DNA from: Pseudomonadota bacterium
GTDB lineage: Bacteria; Pseudomonadota; Gammaproteobacteria; Xanthomonadales; Rhodanobacteraceae
Direction of reading: 5' to 3'
Length of the DNA: 5,712 nt
Assembly: GCA_018241165.1 (NCBI GenBank)
Contig: JAFEEK010000176.1
Location: forward strand, 1-5,712
The notes beneath the pieces were generated by a model. It was not told the DNA's origin and did not search any database. It saw only the letters and a program-made list of their open reading frames with translations. Positions 1-5,712 of the stretch are shown piece after piece. The stretch's first letter is position 1. Each line of letters begins with the position of its first letter. Position numbers and translations under genes: made by a program.

Positions 1-350
1 CCGACCTGGCGCACTTCCGGATGCATCGGGCAGGTGTAGATCGTGCCCGCGGGCGGCGGCGCAACAGCGGCCGATTCGCCGCCCAGATAGCGCGCCGGCT
101 CGGCGACGAATTTTTCGCGGCAGCGCGCGGAACAGAAATAATACGTGCGGCCGGCATGCTCGGCGCTGTGCCTGGCCGTGTGCGGATCGACCTTCATTCC
201 GCATACGGGATCGGTTACGGCATTCTCCGGCGTTTTCGCCGATGACGAGCAGCAAGCGTGCTGTCCCGCAGCGGCATTGCCAGCGTGCGCATGCGCGCCT
301 TCGCCATGCTCGTGTGAATGATTTTCGTGCGAATGGTTATGCGTGTTCAT
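1..350 (-). CDS. Heavy-metal (Cu/Ag-type) P1B ATPase, N-terminal part, partial at window edge
   Basis: Only the first 116 codons are present; the frame runs open off position 1. Seen: a His-rich leader (nine His within residues 4-31, then Cys33-Cys34); a YHS-type domain with DPVCGM at 47-52, YYFC at 70-73, Cys77 and Phe81; then a heavy-metal-binding motif, YTCPMHPEV, at 105-113. In known families this order (His-rich, YHS, HMBD) usually precedes a CopA-like Cu+/Ag+ P-type ATPase in the inner membrane, which exports metal from cytoplasm to periplasm. No GMxCxxC HMA motif occurs in the visible part. The start is ATG at 350-348, preceded by AGAGGA at 364-359 with 8 bases between. It overlaps the end of merR by 14 bases in another frame, so it is probably co-transcribed and coupled. 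The transmembrane, DKTGT and CPC motifs are outside the window, so a stand-alone YHS/HMBD metal-binding protein is not excluded. Confidence 0.78.
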   Translation of the reverse strand, partial: MNTHNHSHENHSHEHGEGAHAHAGNAAAGQHACCSSSAKTPENAVTDPVCGMKVDPHTARHSAEHAGRTYYFCSARCREKFVAEPARYLGGESAAVAPPPAGTIYTCPMHPEVRQV

Positions 351-771
351 GCGTGTTTTCCTCTCCCAGCGCGCGCAGGATCGGGCACGCATCGAGTTTG
401 CCGTGGCCCGGACAGGCGCCAATGAGTTGTTTCAGGCCGCGCCGCACGTCCTGCAATTCGCGGATGCGTCGTTCGACTTCGGCGAGTCGTGTCTCGGCGC
501 GTTGCTTGACGCCACGCACGCCGCGTTCGCGATCGACCGATAGCGCGAACAGTTCGCGGATTTCGTCGAGCGTGAAGCCGAGCGTCTTGGCGCGGCGGAT
601 AAAGCGCAGGCGCTCCACGGCCGTTTCGTCGTAGTCGCGGTAGCCGGACAGGCGCCGCTGCGGCGCCGGCAGCAAGCCTTCGCGCTCGTAGTAGCGGATC
701 GTGTCGACGCCGACGCCGGCGCGTTTGGCGACGGCGCCGATGCCCAGGTGCGGTGTAGTTTGAGTGGTCAT
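337..771 (-). CDS. MerR-family heavy-metal-responsive transcriptional regulator
   Basis: A 144-residue protein, normal for CueR/ZntR/MerR metal sensors. Residues 9-30 form the winged-helix DNA-binding start (IGAVAKRAGV, then TIRYYEREGLL at 24-34), the RRLSGYRDYDE wing follows at 39-49, and LGFTLDEIREL at 64-74 is also typical of the family. A long dimerisation helix spans about 80-117. The metal loop is Cys120 and Cys129 (CPGHGKLDACPIL) with His123 between. Such proteins bend DNA to activate promoters with overlong spacers when metal binds. The position equal to CueR Ser77 / ZntR Cys79 is Val85, so the extra cysteine of divalent-metal sensors is absent. The start chosen is ATG at 771-769, because an in-frame TTG at 810 would add 13 residues encoded by the operator itself. 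No Shine-Dalgarno is seen at 771. It lies 35 bases after cusA and overlaps the ATPase gene. The likely effector is Cu+/Ag+, judging mainly from the neighbours. Confidence 0.9.
   Translation of the reverse strand: MTTQTTPHLGIGAVAKRAGVGVDTIRYYEREGLLPAPQRRLSGYRDYDETAVERLRFIRRAKTLGFTLDEIRELFALSVDRERGVRGVKQRAETRLAEVERRIRELQDVRRGLKQLIGACPGHGKLDACPILRALGEENTHEHA
359..364 (-). promoter_or_regulatory. Ribosome binding site of the P-type ATPase gene
   Basis: AGAGGA, eight bases before ATG 350, lies inside the 3' end of merR. It supports the chosen start and translation coupled to merR. Confidence 0.65.
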
Positions 772-778
772 GGCACGC

Positions 779-810
779 AGCATAGACCCTGGAGCATGGT
801 CCAGAGTCAA
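779..810 (-). promoter_or_regulatory. MerR-type promoter with embedded operator dyad for merR-ATPase
   Basis: Reading the minus strand: -35 TTGACT at 810-805, a 20-base spacer, and -10 TATGCT at 784-779. Within it lies a dyad with arms GACTCTGGA (808-800) and TCCAGGGTC (793-785) around CCATGC; eight of nine arm pairs match. An overlong 19-20 base spacer with a dyad between the hexamers is the hallmark of promoters untwisted by MerR-family activators. From memory, this one closely resembles the E. coli zntA promoter, sharing TTGACTCTGGA and a 20-base spacer. It should be activated by the MerR protein encoded immediately downstream, giving positive autoregulation and metal-induced expression of the ATPase. 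The cusA stop codon (809-807) lies inside the -35 box. Confidence 0.85.
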
Positions 811-3800
811 GCCTTTGCGCGCAGGCGCATGCGGCGGCGTTCGAGCAAGCGGAATGCCGCCGGAATCACCAGCATCGACAGGATCGGCGCGGTGATCATG
901 CCACCGATCATCGGCGCGGCAATGCGCCGCACCAGTTCCGAACCCGCACCGCCGCCGACCATGATCGGCAGCAGGCCCGCGACGACCACCGCCACCGTCA
1001 TCGCGATCGGGCGCACGCGCAGCAGCGCGCCTTCGGCAATCGCGGCGTCCAGTGCCGCATGAGTCAGTTCCCCGGCGTCGACCCGGCGCTGCCAGGCGTG
1101 GCGCAGGTACAGCACCATCACGACGCCAAACTCAGCACTGAGGCCCGCGAGCGCGATAAAACCGATCACCACGGCGACCGACACCGCATAGCCGAGCAGC
1201 CATGTCAGCCAGAGGCCGCCGACGAGCCCCAGCGGCACCGTCAGCAGGATGATTCCGGCCTGCGCGGCGTCGCGGAACACCAGGTAGATCAGCAGGAACA
1301 CGATCGCGATCGTTGCCGGCACCACCCACTCCAGGCGTGCCTTGGCGTGTTGCAGATACTCGAATTGCCCGGCCCAGCCCAGCGTGTATCCGGATGGCAG
1401 TTGCACCTGCCGGGCGACCGCTTGTTGCAACGCAGCCACCACGCCGCCGAGATCGCTGCTCGCTGTGTCCACATAGACATACGTCGTCGGCACGCCATCT
1501 TCGCTCGCGATCATCGGCGGTCCGCTGGTGACAGCCACGTCCGCGACCTGATCCAGCGTCACCTGCGCACCGCCAGGCGCAACGATCGGCAATGCGCGCA
1601 ACGCCGCCAGCGAATCGCGTGCGCCGGACGGATAGCGCAACACGATCGGAAACCGTTCCAGACCTTGCACCGTTTCGCCGATCGGCTCGCCCCCCACGAC
1701 GGTACCGATCAACGATTGCACGTCCTGCTGGCTCAGCCCGTAGCGCGCTGCGGCATCGCGCCGGACATGCACCTGCACGTAGCGCCCGCCGGCGCTGCGT
1801 TCGGCGATCGCGGAGTCGACGCCCGGCACGGTCCTGGCGACGGCTTCGATCCGCTGGGCGATGCGTTGCAACTCACCCAGATCCGGACCCATCACCTTGA
1901 TGCCGATCGGGGTCTTGACTCCGGTGAGCAGCATTTCGGTGCGGCTGCGGATCGGAAACACGAACAGATTGGTCAGGCCCGGCACCTGCACCGCATGATC
2001 GAGTTCCACTTTCAGCTTGTCCATGGTCATGCCGGGACGCCACTCGCTCTGCGGCTTGAACGTGATCGTGGTGTCGAACATCTCCAGCGGTGCATTGTCG
2101 GTTGCGGTGTCGGCCCGCCCCGCCACGCCGAACACGTGCGCGACTTCCGGCACGGTCTTGAGCATGCGGTCGGTCTGCTGCAGCAACTGCGCAGCCTTGC
2201 CGGCGGAAAGGCCCGGCAGCGCGGTCGGCATGTACAACAGGGTGCCCTCGTTCAGCGGCGGCATGAACTCGCTGCCGAGCCGCGACAGCGGCAACAGCGC
2301 CGACACCAGCACGATCGCCGCGACGATCGACACCGTGCGTGGCGCGCGCAGCACCCAGGCCAGCATCGGACGGTAGATCGCACCGATCAGCCGGTTGACC
2401 GGGTTGGCGTGTTCCGGCCGGATGCGACCGCGCACCAGATAACCCATCAACACCGGAATCAGCGTAACCGACAACCCGGCGGCGGCCGCCATCGAATAGG
2501 TCTTGGTGAAAGCGAGCGGCTTGAACAGCCGGCCCTCTTGCGCCTGCAAGGCGAACACCGGTACGAACGAGAGCGTGATCACGAGCAGGCTCACGAACAA
2601 CGCCGGGCCGACTTCGCAGACGGCATCACCGACCAGCTGCCAGCGCTCGCGGCCGTCCGGTTCGCGCCGGCTCGGATGCGCCTCGCGCCAGACTTCCAGA
2701 TGCTTGTGCGTGTTTTCAATCATCACCACGGCGGCATCCACCATCGCGCCGATCGCGATCGCGATGCCGCCCAGCGACATCAGATTGGCGGAGACGCCCT
2801 GCACATCCATCACGATGAATGCGGCCAGCACGCCCAGCGGCAACGTGATCACCGCGACCAGCGATGAACGCAGGTGCCACAGGAACAGCGCGCACACCAG
2901 CGCGACGATGATGAATTCCTCCAACAGCCGCTGGCTCAGGGTCTGGACCGCGGCACCGATCAGTTGCGAGCGGTCGTAGGTGGTCACGATCTGCACACCC
3001 GGCGGCAGGCTCTTCTGCAACTCCGCAAGCCGCGCCTTGACCGCCTCGACCGTCGCGAGTGCGTTCTTGCCGTAGCGCAGGATCACGAGTCCGCCGACCG
3101 CCTCGCCTTGCCCATCCAGCTCGGCGATTCCGCGGCGGAAGGATGGGCCGCGCCGGATCGTCGCGATATCTTGCAGCAACGCCGGCGTGCCATCCCTGGC
3201 GGTCGCCACCGGAATGTGCGCGAAGTCCTCGTGCGCTTGCAGATAACCCTCGCTCGACACCATCAGCTCGGCTTCGCCCTGTTCGATCACCGAACCGCCA
3301 CTGGCGCCGTTGGCTTGCCTGATCGCGCCTTCGACCTGCGCCACGCTCAGCCCGCGCGCGGCCAGCGCCTGCGGATCGAGCACCACCTGCCATGCCTGCA
3401 CCATGCCGCCGACGGTGGCGACTTCCGCCACGTTCGGCACGGTCTTCAGGCGATAGCGCAGAAACCAGTCCTGCAGCGCGGTCAGCTGGCCAAGGTCGTG
3501 CTTGCCGCTGCGATCGACGAGCGCGTATTCGTAGATCCAGCCGGCGCCGGTCGCATCGGGACCGAGCGCCGGACCGACATTCGCCGGCAACTTGTCGCGC
3601 GCCTGGCTCAGGTATTCGAGCACGCGTGAACGCGCCCAGTACGGATCGGTGCCGTCGGCGAACAGGATGTACATGAAGGAATCGCCGAAGAACGAATAGC
3701 CGCGCACCGCGGTCGCCCCCGGCACCGACATCATCGTGGTGGCCAGCGGATAGGTCACCTGATCCTCCACCAGTTGCGGCGACTGCCCCGGCCATGCGGT

Positions 3801-3950
3801 GCGCACGATCACCTGGGTATCGGACAGGTCGGGCAACGCATCGAGCGGAATGCGCAGCATCGAAAGCGCGCCGGCGACGGCCAGCGCCAACGCCGCCAGC
3901 AGCACCATGCCGCGGTTGGCGATGGACCAGCGGATCAGGCGCGCAATCAT
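807..3950 (-). CDS. cusA: CusA-type heavy-metal RND efflux pump (Cu+/Ag+ class)
   Basis: Inner-membrane proton-driven RND pump of 1047 residues, the same length as E. coli CusA; it takes Cu+/Ag+ from periplasm or membrane and passes it to the adaptor and outer-membrane channel. TM1 is at about 12-31, TM2-6 at about 337-509, TM7 at about 536-555, and the last five helices at about 870-1040. Helix 4 reads AIGAMVDAAVVMIEN, the HME4 monovalent-metal signature, with Asp405. The three-methionine site is Met574 (LLYMP), Met624 (APLEM) and Met673 (TEMLLTG). Met pairs 403/487 and 410/502 are present. Oddities: Ile982 stands where E. coli has the relay lysine Lys984; Val1007, Phe271 and Pro756 stand where E. 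coli has Met1009, Met271 and Met755. Glu940 is kept. The start chosen is ATG at 3950, overlapping the cusB stop as TGATG, with GGAG at 3961-3958 seven bases upstream. A TTG at 3953 is a weaker alternative adding one residue. Confidence 0.95.
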   Translation of the reverse strand: MIARLIRWSIANRGMVLLAALALAVAGALSMLRIPLDALPDLSDTQVIVRTAWPGQSPQLVEDQVTYPLATTMMSVPGATAVRGYSFFGDSFMYILFADGTDPYWARSRVLEYLSQARDKLPANVGPALGPDATGAGWIYEYALVDRSGKHDLGQLTALQDWFLRYRLKTVPNVAEVATVGGMVQAWQVVLDPQALAARGLSVAQVEGAIRQANGASGGSVIEQGEAELMVSSEGYLQAHEDFAHIPVATARDGTPALLQDIATIRRGPSFRRGIAELDGQGEAVGGLVILRYGKNALATVEAVKARLAELQKSLPPGVQIVTTYDRSQLIGAAVQTLSQRLLEEFIIVALVCALFLWHLRSSLVAVITLPLGVLAAFIVMDVQGVSANLMSLGGIAIAIGAMVDAAVVMIENTHKHLEVWREAHPSRREPDGRERWQLVGDAVCEVGPALFVSLLVITLSFVPVFALQAQEGRLFKPLAFTKTYSMAAAAGLSVTLIPVLMGYLVRGRIRPEHANPVNRLIGAIYRPMLAWVLRAPRTVSIVAAIVLVSALLPLSRLGSEFMPPLNEGTLLYMPTALPGLSAGKAAQLLQQTDRMLKTVPEVAHVFGVAGRADTATDNAPLEMFDTTITFKPQSEWRPGMTMDKLKVELDHAVQVPGLTNLFVFPIRSRTEMLLTGVKTPIGIKVMGPDLGELQRIAQRIEAVARTVPGVDSAIAERSAGGRYVQVHVRRDAAARYGLSQQDVQSLIGTVVGGEPIGETVQGLERFPIVLRYPSGARDSLAALRALPIVAPGGAQVTLDQVADVAVTSGPPMIASEDGVPTTYVYVDTASSDLGGVVAALQQAVARQVQLPSGYTLGWAGQFEYLQHAKARLEWVVPATIAIVFLLIYLVFRDAAQAGIILLTVPLGLVGGLWLTWLLGYAVSVAVVIGFIALAGLSAEFGVVMVLYLRHAWQRRVDAGELTHAALDAAIAEGALLRVRPIAMTVAVVVAGLLPIMVGGGAGSELVRRIAAPMIGGMITAPILSMLVIPAAFRLLERRRMRLRAKA

Positions 3951-5197
3951 CAATGCGCTCCGGCGGCAGCGGCCGGCGCTGTCGCATCCAGCCGCTCCAG
4001 GGCGCCGGACAAACTCGCTTCCGAATCGATCAGGAACTGTCCCGAGGTCACGATGCGCTCGCCGCCGGCGAGCCCGTCGAGAATTTCCGTCATGCCGTCG
4101 CCCGAGCGGCCGGTCTTCACCCGCACCGGCTTGAACTGCCCATCGTCCAAGGCCTCGATCACGCGGGTATCGAGGCCATCGGCGATGATCGCCTCATCGG
4201 GGACAAGCGGATGCATGGCATTTGCCGCAGTCTCGATACGCAGGTCGGCAAACATGCCGGGCACGAGCCTGTGTTGGGGATTGGCAAGCACGATCCGCGC
4301 GCGCCGGGTGCGGGTCGCCGGATCGACGTCGGGCAACAGGGCTTCCACTTCGCCGTGGAAGGTTTCGCCCGGCAGTGCGCTGACCGTCGCGGCGATCGGC
4401 GTGCCCGCGCCGATGCCGCCGCTTTGGGCCTGCGGAATCGCAGCCTCGATCCAGACCGTGTCGAGGCCGGTGATGGTCATGATCGGCATGCCTTCGCCGA
4501 CCTGCTGGCCTTGCTTGACGTCGAGCTGTCCGACCACGCCGTCGATCGGCGCGCGCAGGGTGATCGTGCCACTGCCCGCGCGCAGGCCGCGGATCGTCGC
4601 ATCGTCCATGCCCAGCGCGCGCAGGCGCATGCGCGCCGACGTCTGCAACGCACGTCCCGCGGCGGATTTGGCATCACTCAATGCGAAGTATTCCGCCGCC
4701 GCCGCGCTCCACTGCGGGGCGAGTATTTCCGCCAGCGGCTGGCCGGCTTTCACCGGCGCGAACGGCGCGCGCACATAGAGCTTTTCGAGCGTGGCATTGG
4801 TGCGCGCGCTGACCGTCACCGCGAGCTGCGGATTCCACGCCACGGTGCCGGGAACATTCACGGTAGCGGACAACCGGCCAACCTTGATCTGCGCAGTGCG
4901 CACGCCGAGGTTTTGTATCTGGACCGGCGAAATGCGCACGCCGTTTTGCTTCTCGGCACCGCCTGCTTGCGCATACTTCGGCAGCAGCTGCATGTCCATG
5001 AAGGGCGACTTGCCGGGTTTGTTGAAATGTTCGTCGGGTCGCATCGGGTCGTACCAGTACAGGATCTGCTTGCCGGACGATTGCCCCACGGCGGGCTGCG
5101 CGTGCGATGGCATCGAACGCGGCGCCATGAAGTAGCCGACTGCGCCGGCCACGACCAGCGCAAGCAATGCGGCGGATACAAGCACGAGACGCCTCAT
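3950..5197 (-). CDS. cusB: CusB-type periplasmic adaptor (membrane fusion protein) of RND efflux system
   Basis: A 415-residue adaptor linking the RND pump to the outer-membrane channel. An uncleaved or signal-type membrane segment covers residues 5-24, with no lipobox cysteine. Residues 47-76 form the CusB N-terminal metal-binding segment (YWYDPMRP, then PGKSPFMDM). Met52, Met67 and Met69 have the same 15- and 2-residue spacing as the Cu/Ag-binding methionines of E. coli CusB. The barrel-sandwich/lipoyl halves lie at about 125-160 and 208-240 (LRAPIDGVVGQLDVKQGQQV), with a short helical hairpin between. The beta-barrel follows at about 247-325, including the family motif PATRTRRARIVL at 293-304 and LVPGMFADLRI at 311-321. 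The membrane-proximal domain spans about 326-395. The C-terminus is a short Ala-rich tail with no fused CusF-like domain. ATG at 5197 overlaps the stop of the channel gene by four bases (ATGA), with GGAGG at 5209-5205 seven bases upstream. Confidence 0.94.
   Translation of the reverse strand: MRRLVLVSAALLALVVAGAVGYFMAPRSMPSHAQPAVGQSSGKQILYWYDPMRPDEHFNKPGKSPFMDMQLLPKYAQAGGAEKQNGVRISPVQIQNLGVRTAQIKVGRLSATVNVPGTVAWNPQLAVTVSARTNATLEKLYVRAPFAPVKAGQPLAEILAPQWSAAAAEYFALSDAKSAAGRALQTSARMRLRALGMDDATIRGLRAGSGTITLRAPIDGVVGQLDVKQGQQVGEGMPIMTITGLDTVWIEAAIPQAQSGGIGAGTPIAATVSALPGETFHGEVEALLPDVDPATRTRRARIVLANPQHRLVPGMFADLRIETAANAMHPLVPDEAIIADGLDTRVIEALDDGQFKPVRVKTGRSGDGMTEILDGLAGGERIVTSGQFLIDSEASLSGALERLDATAPAAAAGAH
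3958..3961 (-). promoter_or_regulatory. Ribosome binding site deciding the cusA start
   Basis: GGAG lies seven bases before ATG 3950 but only four before the alternative TTG 3953. The spacing and the TGATG stop-start junction favour ATG 3950, giving 1047 residues. Confidence 0.65.
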
Positions 5198-5712
5198 TGG
5201 GATACCTCCGGCAACACGATGCGCGCGGTTTCGTCATTCGGGATCAGGTAGGCGAGCTCGGCCCAGGTCTTGCCCCATGCGCCAAGCGCCTGTGCATAAG
5301 CGATACGCGTGTCGATCTCGTCGCGGCGCGCGTCGAGCCAGGGTTGCAGCGATTCGCCGCCGCGATACGCGGCCAGCGCAGTGCGCGAACGGTCTTGCGC
5401 GAGTGGCAACAACTCGTCCCGGTAGCGCCGTACCTGTTTGTCCTCACCCTGCCAACGGGCCAACGCACCGGCGACCTCTGCGCGCTGGGCACGGCGCGCG
5501 TCCTCGTGTTCGGCCAGCAGCGCATCGCGCTCGGCATGGCGCGCGCTGATGTCGCGATCCTGGCGATTGCCGGGAAACAGCGGCAGGCTGAAACCGACCA
5601 TCACGCTGACCATGTCGGCGCGATGGATGCGCTCGCCGTAATTCAGGCTCACGCTCCAGTCCGGACGCTTGCCGGCCCGGGCCAGGTCGATCCGCGCCTG
5701 CGCGCGATCCTC
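5194..5712 (-). CDS. TolC/CusC-family outer-membrane efflux channel, C-terminal part
   Basis: The frame is open to position 5712, so the N-terminus is missing; 172 residues remain. The visible part carries the second TolC-type repeat: the end of a helix (QARIDLARAGKRPDW), a beta-hairpin region at about 20-46 (SVSLNYGER, then VMVGFSLPLF), and a long charged helical pair at about 50-150 rich in Ala, Arg and Glu. These fit an outer-membrane barrel strand pair followed by periplasmic tunnel helices. AYRGGESLQPWLDAR resembles the conserved 'Y..G..s...vLdar' segment of the family, and the protein ends soon after LAYLIP. Position directly before cusB with a 4-base overlap shows it is the outer-membrane partner of this pump, cusC/czcC-like in role. 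GTG at 5652 is an internal Val codon, not a start, because family-like sequence continues upstream of it. Confidence 0.88.
   Translation of the reverse strand, partial: EDRAQARIDLARAGKRPDWSVSLNYGERIHRADMVSVMVGFSLPLFPGNRQDRDISARHAERDALLAEHEDARRAQRAEVAGALARWQGEDKQVRRYRDELLPLAQDRSRTALAAYRGGESLQPWLDARRDEIDTRIAYAQALGAWGKTWAELAYLIPNDETARIVLPEVSQ
5205..5209 (-). promoter_or_regulatory. Ribosome binding site of cusB
   Basis: GGAGG lies seven bases before ATG 5197, inside the 3' end of the channel gene. It confirms the cusB start and the ATGA overlap. It is the strongest Shine-Dalgarno in the window. Confidence 0.8.

Noticed and set aside
772..806. Dyad at the cusA-merR gap considered as an intrinsic terminator of cusA
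   Set aside because: No T-run follows the dyad, and its position between TTGACT and TATGCT fits a MerR operator better.
772..810. TTG at 810 or ATG at 783 as the merR start, giving a 157- or 148-residue protein
   Set aside because: The extra residues would be encoded by the operator/-10 region, do not match the family N-terminus, and neither start has a well-spaced Shine-Dalgarno.
2750..2765. GATCGC-repeat palindrome, also seen at 1301-1312
   Set aside because: Both encode Ile-Ala-Ile runs in transmembrane segments of CusA; codon preference explains them without a regulatory role.
1059..2867. 602-codon open frame on the plus strand opposite cusA
   Set aside because: It is an antisense shadow of a well-conserved pump gene. 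Its product is His/Arg/Gln-rich with no recognisable domain, as expected from GC-rich codon bias on the opposite strand.
2716..3987. 423-codon minus-strand frame overlapping cusA in another frame
   Set aside because: The Arg/Gly/Ala-rich product has no domain and is a frame shadow of cusA.
3794..5251. 485-codon open frame on the plus strand opposite cusB
   Set aside because: It is an antisense shadow with low-complexity Arg/Ala/His composition and no family motif. The minus-strand gene accounts fully for the region.
5650..5652. GTG as a start of a short 152-residue channel protein
   Set aside because: The frame continues to the window edge with TolC-family sequence upstream, so this is an internal codon.

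Overview
The window holds a compact, one-directional heavy-metal (most likely copper/silver) resistance cluster. All genes lie on the minus strand, so the cluster reads from right to left. In transcription order it contains the C-terminal part of a TolC/CusC-type outer-membrane channel (5712-5194), a CusB-type periplasmic adaptor (5197-3950), a CusA-type RND pump (3950-807), a MerR-family metal sensor (771-337), and the first 116 residues of a probable CopA-type P1B ATPase (350 to beyond position 1). Both ends are cut by the window. No gap exceeds 35 bases, and no tRNA, rRNA, CRISPR, insertion sequence or intrinsic terminator is visible.

The DNA is GC-rich with strong G/C preference at third positions. 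This creates long antisense shadow reading frames. The gene set and composition suggest a high-GC proteobacterium, perhaps of the Xanthomonadales/Rhodanobacter type or a beta-proteobacterium. That is an inference from style, not a taxonomic call.

The first three genes make a tripartite efflux system spanning both membranes: inner-membrane pump, periplasmic adaptor and outer-membrane duct. The pump carries the Cu(I)/Ag(I)-class (HME4) signature in transmembrane helix 4, and pump and adaptor keep the methionines that bind Cu(I)/Ag(I) in E. coli CusA and CusB. Their genes overlap by 4 and 1 bases, so they are probably translationally coupled. No cusF gene lies between channel and adaptor.

The last two genes form a second unit. 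A clear MerR-family operator/promoter (-35 TTGACT, 20-base spacer, -10 TATGCT, 24-base dyad) sits exactly at the cusA-merR junction, and its -35 hexamer contains the cusA stop codon. It should drive merR and the ATPase gene, which overlaps merR by 14 bases. The ATPase would move metal from cytoplasm to periplasm, where the Cus-type system could expel it from the cell.

Points worth a second look are the embedded operator, a likely leaderless merR transcript, a sensor and operator with mixed Cu-type and Zn/Hg-type traits, and replacement of the CusA proton-relay lysine by isoleucine together with loss of two of its methionine pairs.
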